Part shown: in pieces, positions 21,599-27,286 of the stretch | Layout: every line of letters starts with the position of its first letter | Numbering within the stretch: position 1 is the first letter of the stretch | Assembly: GCA_039029395.1 (NCBI GenBank) | Contig: JBCCGG010000064.1 | Location: 1 to 27,286 of the forward strand | Source of the DNA: JBCCGG01 sp039029395 | Lineage (GTDB): Bacteria > Pseudomonadota > Alphaproteobacteria > Kiloniellales > JAKSDN01 | Length of the DNA: 27,286 nucleotides | Direction of reading: 5' to 3' | Program-made: the position numbers and the translations under genes | Notes under the pieces: model-generated | Told to the model about the DNA's origin: nothing | Database searches by the model: none | The model's input: only the letters and a program-made list of their open reading frames with translations

Positions 21599-22653
21599 TT
21601 CGCGCCCCTCGCCACCTCGAGCAACTTGCGCCGGCGCAGATTCTGAATCGGACGCAGCAGCACCTCGGCCACTCCGGCCTGAGCGAAACGCAGCACCAGG
21701 ATCAGCACGACGCCCTTCAGGATAAAGGCGAAGTCCGCCAGCTCCTCGAGGAAGAACGGCAGCATGACGACAAAGAGGCCGCCGAGATAGGGCCCGAAGA
21801 GAATCGCCGGCCCGCCAACCACCACGGCCATCAGAATGTCGACTGAGAACCAGATGTCCGCGTAGACCTCGGCCGACACGTAGTTGACGATATGCGCGTT
21901 GAGCGCGCCGGCAATGCCGGTGATCCCGGCGCTGATCGAGAACGCAAGCGTGCGATAGAACAGCCTGTTGACGCCGCTTGCCATGGCGGCGTTCTCGGAA
22001 TCCCGCAAGGCCATGAAGGCGCGGCCGGTGCCCGAGTTGACGATGCAAAAGACGAAGATCGTCACCAGGGCGAGCGACACGATCGAGACGTAGTAGAACC
22101 CGAAATCGCCGATCTCCATGCCGAGGGCCACGTTGTCCGGCAGCAGGATGCCGTCGCGGCCTTCGAAGATCGGCACGTTGTTGACCACGGTGCCGACAAA
22201 AAAGGCGAAGCCCAGCGTGCCGATCGCCATGAAGGCGCCGGAAAGTCTCAAGAACACCAAGGCGAGGATCGCGCCTATAAAGGCCGAGACAAGCATGCCG
22301 GCGATGATCCCAACCACCAGGTCGACCGCGTAGTACTTGGTCAGGAGCGCCGAGGTGTAGGCGCCGATAGCGAGAAAGCCGCCATGACCGACCGAAACCA
22401 GGCCGATGTAGCCGACCAGAATCGAGATGCCCATGGCGGCGATGACATAGATCACCACCAGCGAGGCCTCCGACACCATCCAGCCCTTCACCCCAGGCAG
22501 AGCCGGGGTCAGGAACAGGAGCGCGAAGAAGATCGCCGCGGCAATCGCGTCGTGCCGGCGGAAGCGGCGCTTGTAGGTATTGATGATGTCCCGCTTCTTG
22601 CGCGAGGCGGCATCGAGATCCATCAAACCGGGGGTATGGGTTTCTTGCGCCAT
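21595..22653 (-). CDS. livM: ABC transporter permease, LivM type
   Basis: A 352-aa inner-membrane permease with about nine or ten spans. It contains the LivM-type block IYVIAAMGISILVGYIGLVSVGHGGFLAIGAYTSALL (about residues 68-104) and the EAA-like loop GRAFMALRDSENAAMASGV (about 209-227), which contacts the ATPases. The first ~35 residues are a hydrophilic, Lys/Arg-rich cytoplasmic N-terminus (RKKRDIINTYKRRFRRHD). ATG 22653 is preceded by GAGG seven bases away. It is separated from the LivH stop by 9 bp and overlaps livG by 4 bp. Confidence 0.95.
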   Translation of the reverse strand: MAQETHTPGLMDLDAASRKKRDIINTYKRRFRRHDAIAAAIFFALLFLTPALPGVKGWMVSEASLVVIYVIAAMGISILVGYIGLVSVGHGGFLAIGAYTSALLTKYYAVDLVVGIIAGMLVSAFIGAILALVFLRLSGAFMAIGTLGFAFFVGTVVNNVPIFEGRDGILLPDNVALGMEIGDFGFYYVSIVSLALVTIFVFCIVNSGTGRAFMALRDSENAAMASGVNRLFYRTLAFSISAGITGIAGALNAHIVNYVSAEVYADIWFSVDILMAVVVGGPAILFGPYLGGLFVVMLPFFLEELADFAFILKGVVLILVLRFAQAGVAEVLLRPIQNLRRRKLLEVARGAK

Positions 22654-22662
22654 GACGAGGCC

Positions 22663-23532
22663 TCACACCTCGCGGCGTTTCTGGATGCCGATCAGACCCT
22701 GCGGCCGGACCGCCAGCAACGCGACGATCATCGCGAAGGCGGTCGCGGTCTTGAAGTGAGAGCCCAGGTAGCCGCCGGCCAGGTTCTCGGCAACGCCGAT
22801 CAGAAGCGCGCCGATCACCGCGCCGCGGATCGAATAGAGCCCGCCGAACACAGCGGCGACGTAGCCCTTGACCAGAACCTCGTCCATCATCTCTGGCGAG
22901 ACATAGATGATCGGCGCGATCAGGATGCCGACGAAACCGGCGATGAAACCCGCCATGCCCCAGGTCAGCAGCACGATGAAGCGCACTGGAATGCCCATCA
23001 GGAAGGCCGCGTCCCGGTCGTCCGTGACCGCGCGCATGGCCACGCCCTGCTTGGTGAAGTTGAAGAAGCAATAGAGCGCGCCGCCGATCGCGAGCGCCCA
23101 GAGCATGTTGTAGAGGTGCCCTTGACTGATCAGCGCGCCGCCGATGTCTATCGGCGTCGGGTCGAAGGTGACCGGAAAGGCCTTGGTGTCCCGGCCCCAG
23201 ATCCAGCCGGCCAGCCCATGGAGGATGTAGTAGATGCCGATCGTCGTGGTGAAGAGGGTCAGCCAGTCGGAGTTCGCGATCGGCCGCATGATCAGGCGTT
23301 CGACACCGGCGCCGAGCAGAGTGCAGCAGATCACCACCAGAAAGATCGTGGCGTAGTAGTTGAGGCCCCAGTCCTTGAGAAAGACGATCCCGAGGTAGGC
23401 GCCGATCATGGCAAAGTCGCCCTGGGCCAGATTGATCGTGCGCGTGTTGCGAAACACGATGACGACGGCGATCGCCGTCAGGGCATAGAGGCTACCGGTT
23501 GCCAATCCGCTGAGTATTTGTTGACCAAGCAC
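22663..23532 (-). CDS. livH: ABC transporter permease, LivH type, GTG start
   Basis: A 289-aa inner-membrane permease with about eight spans. It has the LivH hallmarks GLATGSLYALTAIAVVIVF (about residues 8-26), NTRTINLAQGDFAMIGAYLG (about 28-47) and the EAA-like loop AMRAVTDDRDAAFLMGI (about 179-195). GTG 23532 was chosen because of a GAGGGGG five bases upstream and a normal family N-terminus; a TTG or other start upstream would add 22 basic residues. First gene of the operon: the 284 bp to the ars genes hold its promoter, which I cannot pinpoint, though an AT-rich stretch lies near 23585-23612. Confidence 0.93.
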   Translation of the reverse strand: MLGQQILSGLATGSLYALTAIAVVIVFRNTRTINLAQGDFAMIGAYLGIVFLKDWGLNYYATIFLVVICCTLLGAGVERLIMRPIANSDWLTLFTTTIGIYYILHGLAGWIWGRDTKAFPVTFDPTPIDIGGALISQGHLYNMLWALAIGGALYCFFNFTKQGVAMRAVTDDRDAAFLMGIPVRFIVLLTWGMAGFIAGFVGILIAPIIYVSPEMMDEVLVKGYVAAVFGGLYSIRGAVIGALLIGVAENLAGGYLGSHFKTATAFAMIVALLAVRPQGLIGIQKRREV

Positions 23533-23785
23533 CTTTTCCCCCTCTGTTCGGCTCGTTGACCGATTGGTTCTTGCTTGCGTCCGACAAAGTTTACTCAAAT
23601 ATACTTATCACGTGGCCTCCTGTGGTCCCAAGGCCGTCGCGGAGCTTGCCGGTGTCGTTCGTTCCTTCTTTCACCCTAGTATGTGCGTTGAGCACGATCT
23701 ATGCAGGTTAAAAGCTACCCGCAGCCATGCGCTACAGTCATGCCCCCCAACCCATACCCGCATTTCAAGTAGGGGGATTGGGGCG

Positions 23786-23803
23786 CCGAGAGGTTTTTCT
23801 CGG
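23786..23803. terminator. hairpin downstream of arsA
   Basis: Arms CCGAGA and TCTCGG (perfect 6-bp stem) with a 6-base loop, 13 bp past the arsA stop on the minus strand. No U-run follows on that strand. It is a plausible weak or factor-assisted terminator separating the ars operon from the liv operon. Confidence 0.4.
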
Positions 23804-23816
23804 TCGAGCATTGACT

Positions 23817-25562
23817 TTAGGCCGTGAGCTGAACGGTCTCTAGGTCTTCGTCGGCTTCGAGCTGCAGCTCGACGATCGCGACGCGGCCCGCCAGGTCGTC
23901 GCGGACCTCTGTGAGGTAGCGGCTCTCCTGGGCTCGGCGCGCGACCAAGACCGGGTCGGTGACCTCGATCGGCGCCAAGGACTGGTTGACCACCCAGGCA
24001 AAGGGCTCGATGCCAGCGCGGCGCAGGTCGTCCTGAAGCTGCCCGGCTTCATGCACCGGAGTCGCCTCCGGCAGGGTGCAGAGCAGAATGCGCGTGAAGG
24101 CTGGATCGCGCAGGCGGGGCAGAAGATTGAGCACCGCCTCGGGCACCGCCTTGGCCTGGCGGCTGACCTCGCGATGGAAGGACTGCGCCGCGTCGAGCAG
24201 CAGTATCGTGTGGCCGGTCGGGGCCGTGTCCATCACGACGATCTGATTCTGAGCCCGGTCGACCGTCGCGGCAAAGGCCTGAAAGACCGCGATCTCCTCC
24301 GTGCAGGGCGAGGCGAGGTCCTCCTTGAGCAGGGCAAGGCCGTCGGCGTCCAGGTTCTTGCCCGTGGTCTCCAGCACCTCGGCGCGGTAGCGCTCGACTT
24401 CGGCCTCCGGGTCGATCCGCTCGACGGTTAGGTTGGGCGGCGCCTCGCCGACCGCCTGGGCCACGTGGGCCGCCGGGTCGGTCGTGGTCAAGAGCACCTT
24501 ATGGCCGCGGTTGGCGAGGCGCCGGGCAATCTCCGCGGCGACGCTCGTCTTACCGACGCCGCCCTTGCCCATGGTCATGACCACGCCGTCCGAACGCTCG
24601 AAGCTGTCGATCAGGGCGCCAAGGTCGCCCCAACCGCTCACGTCGGGCGCCCCGGCGGCCGCGCCGCCGTCAAGCCCGTCATCCGCCTCGAAGAATCCCT
24701 CGAGCGCCTCCAGACCGACCACCTCGCGGGCGCGCAACGGCACCTCGATCCGGTCAAGCTTCGCCAAACCGGCCGGAATCTGATCCAACGCCTCGCGCCC
24801 ACGGGTCTCCAGCGCGACCGCCAGACGGTCCGACCGGTCACGCGCCTGGAACAGGCCGTTTAGCACGAGCTCCTGATTGTCGATTTCCAGCTCGTTGAAC
24901 TCGTTCGCGGTCCGCTCGGCCTCGTCGAGCGCCGAGCGCTCCGGTCGGCTGACCAGGACGACGGTGGTGCGCGCGGGGTCCGACAAGGCGGCCATCGCCG
25001 CGGCATAGAGATCGCGCTGCTCGACCAGCCCCTGCAGCGGGCCGATGCACGAGGTGCCAGCGCTTGCATCGCCGATGAAGCCGGTCCAGGCGGTCGGCAG
25101 GCTGAGCAAGCGCAAGGTGTGGCCGGTCGGCGCGGTGTCGAAGACCACGTGGTCGAAAGCCTCGACCGACGTGGGATCGCCGATCAGGCGGGCGAACTCG
25201 TTGAAGGCGGCAATCTCGACCGTGCAGGCGCCGGCCATCTGCTCTTCCATCGCCGCCAGGGCGACCTCGGGCAGCACGCCGCGATAGGGTCCGATCAGCT
25301 TCTCGCGATAGGCCTCGGCGGCCGCCTCCGGATCGACGTTGAGCGCGAAGAGCCCGGGCACCGCGGCGATCGCCGTGGGCTCGGACCCGATCTTGGTCCA
25401 GAACACCTCCTCGAGGTTGGAGGCCGGATCGGTGCTCACCAACAGCACCTGCTTGCCGGCGCGCGCAAAGCGCACCGCGGCCGCGCAAGAGGTCGAGGTC
25501 TTGCCGACCCCGCCCTTGCCGGTGAAGAACATGGTCGCGGTCGGTCGATCCAGAAAGCTCAT
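23817..25562 (-). CDS. arsA: arsenical pump-driving ATPase ArsA
   Basis: A 581-aa tandem-duplicated ATPase that energises the ArsB or Acr3 arsenite exporter. Each half has a deviant Walker A GKGGVGKT (15-22 and 332-339) and a DTAPTGH signature (142-148 in the first half; a second copy in the other half). The three metal-sensing Cys of E. coli ArsA (113, 172, 422) fall at C113, C172 and C420 here, so arsenite/antimonite activation is probably retained. ATG 25562 lies 13 bp from the arsD stop. The C-terminus ends in an acidic stretch. No arsB/acr3 follows; a hairpin and the liv operon come next. Confidence 0.97.
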   Translation of the reverse strand: MSFLDRPTATMFFTGKGGVGKTSTSCAAAVRFARAGKQVLLVSTDPASNLEEVFWTKIGSEPTAIAAVPGLFALNVDPEAAAEAYREKLIGPYRGVLPEVALAAMEEQMAGACTVEIAAFNEFARLIGDPTSVEAFDHVVFDTAPTGHTLRLLSLPTAWTGFIGDASAGTSCIGPLQGLVEQRDLYAAAMAALSDPARTTVVLVSRPERSALDEAERTANEFNELEIDNQELVLNGLFQARDRSDRLAVALETRGREALDQIPAGLAKLDRIEVPLRAREVVGLEALEGFFEADDGLDGGAAAGAPDVSGWGDLGALIDSFERSDGVVMTMGKGGVGKTSVAAEIARRLANRGHKVLLTTTDPAAHVAQAVGEAPPNLTVERIDPEAEVERYRAEVLETTGKNLDADGLALLKEDLASPCTEEIAVFQAFAATVDRAQNQIVVMDTAPTGHTILLLDAAQSFHREVSRQAKAVPEAVLNLLPRLRDPAFTRILLCTLPEATPVHEAGQLQDDLRRAGIEPFAWVVNQSLAPIEVTDPVLVARRAQESRYLTEVRDDLAGRVAIVELQLEADEDLETVQLTA

Positions 25563-25575
25563 GCCGCCGCCTCCT

Positions 25576-25965
25576 TTAGGAACAGCAGCCGCTGGACGCG
25601 GCGGCCTTTTCCTCTTCCTTCGGACCGCAGCAGCCGGACGATTCCGCCACTTCCGCCGGCGCCTCGAGGCCCAGCTTCTCCGCGATCACCGTGCGCGAGG
25701 GATAGGCACCTTTGGCGAGCAGGTCCTCGTCGACGTAGATCAGCGGCAGGCACTCCATGCCGTCCGATTCCAGCAGCCCCTTGACCTTCGTGTCCTCGGC
25801 GAAGGCGCCCGGCTGGTGGCTCAGGTTGAAGCGGTCCACATTGGCGCCGTTCTTCTTCGCCCACTCGAGCGCGGCGGCGAACTGGGCTAGCTCGTCATCG
25901 GCATCGGGGCCGCAAACGCCGGTGGCGCAACACAGGGCGGAGTCGTAAACCTTGATATGGGGCAT
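25576..25965 (-). CDS. arsD: arsenite metallochaperone ArsD
   Basis: A 129-aa thioredoxin-fold protein that hands arsenite to ArsA. It has the essential C12-C13-C18 triad (ALCCATGVC) and two vicinal C-terminal Cys pairs (C112-C113 and C127-C128), much as in plasmid R773 ArsD. It sits between arsR and arsA in the usual order, with an AGAGG before the ATG. It is 13 bp from arsA and 20 bp from arsR, clearly one operon. ArsD presence implies an ArsA-driven pump somewhere in the genome. Confidence 0.97.
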   Translation of the reverse strand: MPHIKVYDSALCCATGVCGPDADDELAQFAAALEWAKKNGANVDRFNLSHQPGAFAEDTKVKGLLESDGMECLPLIYVDEDLLAKGAYPSRTVIAEKLGLEAPAEVAESSGCCGPKEEEKAAASSGCCS

Positions 25966-25985
25966 GTGGGTATCCTCTTAAGGGG

Positions 25986-26306
25986 TCAAGCGGCGGTGTC
26001 TTGCCCAGCTTCCGCCGGCTCGGTCTCCGAGCAGCAGTTCTGCAGCAAGTAGGCGGTGAGCGCGTGAACCGCACCGAAGTCGGCGCGGTAGATGTTCTGG
26101 CGTCCGGCGCGCTCGCGGGTCAGCAGGCCGGCCGCGGTCAAGGTATTCAGGTGGAAGGCCAGCGTTGCCGAGGGCAGGCCGAACTGTTGCCCGATACGTC
26201 CGGCCGGGGCGCCGACCGGCCCCTTGCGGACCAGAAAGCGCACGATATCCAACCGGGTCTCCTGGGCCAGGGCGCCCAGCCCTTCGATAACGCGTGACTT
26301 CTCCAT
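25986..26306 (-). CDS. arsR: ArsR-family arsenite-responsive repressor
   Basis: A 106-aa winged helix-turn-helix repressor that releases DNA on binding arsenite. The recognition-helix region is GRIGQQFGLPSATLAFHLNTLTAAGLL (about residues 37-62), with a beta-wing RERAGRQNIYRAD (about 64-76) and a vicinal Cys pair C91-C92 near the C-terminus. The classical CxC in the recognition helix is absent, so it resembles the C-terminal-Cys ArsR types, though no third Cys is visible. ATG 26306 was preferred over TTG 26342 because the upstream codons look like a promoter and lack a ribosome site. It is first in the operon and likely autoregulated. Confidence 0.92.
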   Translation of the reverse strand: MEKSRVIEGLGALAQETRLDIVRFLVRKGPVGAPAGRIGQQFGLPSATLAFHLNTLTAAGLLTRERAGRQNIYRADFGAVHALTAYLLQNCCSETEPAEAGQDTAA

Positions 26307-26342
26307 ATCTCCAAAGTTATAGAGAAATCCCAGAGTGGTCAA
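26305..26342 (-). promoter_or_regulatory. putative ars promoter and operator, near-leaderless
   Basis: Minus-strand TTGACC (26342-26337) and TATAAC (26321-26316) resemble -35 and -10 elements, although the 15-bp spacing is short. An imperfect dyad, ATATCTC-N10-GAGAAAT (plus 26305-26328), overlaps the -10 and is a candidate ArsR operator. Transcription would begin only a few bases before the arsR ATG, giving an almost leaderless message, which matches the GGAG lying too close to the ATG to serve as a ribosome site. Confidence 0.45.
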
Positions 26343-26369
26343 GACGATTGGCCGCGCTAAGACTGGATA

Positions 26370-27068
26370 TCAGTCGAAGGTCGGCCAGCCCTTCCAGCCC
26401 GACGGGATGTCGAGCCGGTAGTTGTTGGAATGGCTGTCCACGTCCCAGCGGGTGTAGAGGTCGCCCAGGAAGAAATAGAGCTTGTGGGCGAACACGCTGG
26501 CGCTTCTGTGGGTCCAGCGCACGCTGACCGCGCAGCTTGGCATCACCGTCAAGCCGCCGGTCCAGCCGTCGCCGATCTTGCGGGGATAGCCGTCGTCCTC
26601 CTGCTCAGGCAGCTTGCCCGGCTCGACCGTAAAGCGCGTGTAGGCATCGCCGCGAAAGGCGTAGACCATCTGCTGTTCGCCCCGGTCCACGTGAACCGGC
26701 GCGAAGGGTCCTCCGGCGGTTAGGTGGCTCGGCATCAGCCGCGCGACCGGCACGGTGTCGGAATCGATCTTGTGGGTGCCCACGTCCCAGGAAACCGCGG
26801 CCTCCTCGCCCTTGAAGAAGAAGTAGATCTTATTGCCCCATCCGGGCACGCACATGGCACCGGCCAGCGGCTTGCCGGGAAAGACCTCCATCAGGCCCGG
26901 CCAGCCGACCGCGATGTCCTGGGGATAGCCTTCGAAAAGCGTCTCCCGATCCACGTCCCATCGGATGTACTGGCGATCGCGAAAGAAGTAGAGCGCATAG
27001 GGCGGGTCCGACTTTCTCGAACCGGTCCAATCCACGTAGAGCGCCGCGCGCGGGCCGTAGTTACTCAA
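26370..27068 (-). CDS. hemopexin-repeat protein, TTG start
   Basis: A 232-aa protein consisting of four hemopexin-like blades: about 7-60 (YALYFFRDRQYIRWDVD), 70-120 (KIYFFFKGEEAAVSWDV), 123-172 (MVYAFRGDAYTRFTVE) and 179-232 (KLYFFLGDLYTRWDVD). Each has the Y/F-x-F-(R/K/L)G-x-x-Y/A-x-R/S-W/F strand pattern. Four blades make a complete propeller. Hemopexin folds bind heme, metals, proteins or polyamines; bacterial examples are few and mostly of unknown role. There is no signal peptide, so it is probably cytosolic. No ATG precedes the first blade; TTG 27068 with GAGGAG eight bases upstream is the plausible start. It is 25 bp from the ferredoxin-type gene upstream and likely co-transcribed with it. 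Confidence 0.88.
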   Translation of the reverse strand: MSNYGPRAALYVDWTGSRKSDPPYALYFFRDRQYIRWDVDRETLFEGYPQDIAVGWPGLMEVFPGKPLAGAMCVPGWGNKIYFFFKGEEAAVSWDVGTHKIDSDTVPVARLMPSHLTAGGPFAPVHVDRGEQQMVYAFRGDAYTRFTVEPGKLPEQEDDGYPRKIGDGWTGGLTVMPSCAVSVRWTHRSASVFAHKLYFFLGDLYTRWDVDSHSNNYRLDIPSGWKGWPTFD

Positions 27069-27093
27069 GGTTCCGGCTCCTCGCGCCCTCAGC

Positions 27094-27286
27094 TCACTTG
27101 CCCGGGCCGAATGTGTTGTGTGCGCTGACGACCATGCCCGGGAAGCCCTGCATGCCCTTGTTGGCGCCGAGCTTGCGGGCGACCTTTTCGCGGTTGGCCT
27201 GGGCCAACTGGGCGAGCGAGCCGGACTTGATGGCGCCGGTCGGGCAGACCTCCTCGCAGGCCCTGGGCAGGTCCAGCGGCCGCTCG
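27094..27286 (-). CDS. C-terminal fragment of a ferredoxin-type iron-sulfur protein (5' end off the window)
   Basis: The last 63 residues are visible, ending in ...AHNTFGPGK. They include ACEEVCPTGAIKSGSL, a C-x3-C-P element typical of 4Fe-4S dicluster subunits (for example those of formate dehydrogenase or molybdoenzyme electron-transfer chains). The remaining cluster motifs and the start lie beyond the right edge. The tail after the motif (LAQANREKVARKLGANKGMQGFPGM) is helical and soluble. Which enzyme complex it belongs to cannot be told from this fragment. Confidence 0.7.
   Translation of the reverse strand, partial: ERPLDLPRACEEVCPTGAIKSGSLAQLAQANREKVARKLGANKGMQGFPGMVVSAHNTFGPGK

Noticed and set aside
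20801..23071. A 756-codon frame covering livG and most of livM
   Set aside because: Only the last 265 codons are a protein (LivG); the rest is an out-of-frame reading of livM rich in Arg/His/Gly.
11244..26306. The idea that the methyltransferase acts on methylated arsenic because ars genes adjoin
   Set aside because: A hairpin and a separate promoter region divide the two operons, and no arsenic methylation or demethylation enzyme family is present; adjacency alone is weak.
1..27286. CRISPR arrays, tRNA genes, phage or integrase genes
   Set aside because: No regularly spaced repeats, no tRNA-like cloverleaf sequence and no integrase or phage structural gene was noticed on reading.

Overview
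The window looks like a chromosomal segment of a GC-rich alphaproteobacterium, probably Rhodospirillales in the broad sense. Reasons: strongly GC-rich codon use almost throughout, three perfect TTAA-N7-TTAA boxes (the binding pattern of the alphaproteobacterial cell-cycle regulator CtrA), a Flp/Tad-type pilin, bactofilins, and an aerobic-type BluB. No tRNA, rRNA, CRISPR array or intact insertion sequence was seen. The taxonomic call is an inference.

Layout. (1) 1-3.7 kb: a PhzF-family protein that has lost the usual catalytic Glu, about 490 bp with no convincing gene, a small unknown protein, and an acetolactate-synthase-like ThDP enzyme. (2) 3.7-7.7 kb: a small unknown gene diverging from two tandem bactofilins, with three CtrA boxes between them, followed by an AAA+ ATPase with a GspE/MshEN-like N-terminus and an apparently exported isoaspartyl-methyltransferase homologue. 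(3) 7.9-11.2 kb: YciB, a Flp pilin, an AT-rich island, then NhaA overlapping BluB. (4) 11.2-23.5 kb, all on the minus strand: what I regard as the most interesting system. It is a corrinoid-dependent methyl-transfer (demethylation) island with its own branched-chain-amino-acid-type ABC importer. In transcription order it reads LivH, LivM, LivG, LivF, substrate-binding protein, URO-D-family methyltransferase, corrinoid protein, polytopic cytochrome-b-like protein, a 91-aa unknown, LysR regulator, a [2Fe-2S]/ASKHA reductive activator of corrinoid proteins, a dual-CDGSH iron-sulfur protein and a 118-aa unknown. (5) 23.8-26.3 kb: arsR-arsD-arsA without a visible efflux pump. (6) 26.4 kb to the right edge: a four-repeat hemopexin-like protein and the C-terminus of a ferredoxin-type protein.

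How region 4 may work (inference from families). The ABC system brings in a methylated substrate. The URO-D-family enzyme moves its methyl group to the Co(I) corrinoid protein. The activator rescues inactive Co(II) corrinoid using electrons from its ferredoxin domain and ATP. The cytochrome-b-like protein and the CDGSH protein could carry those electrons. The convergent bluB would supply the lower ligand of cobalamin. The methyl acceptor enzyme (for example a tetrahydrofolate methyltransferase) is not in the window, and the substrate cannot be read from sequence alone. A methoxylated aromatic or a methylated amine/betaine are the obvious candidates.
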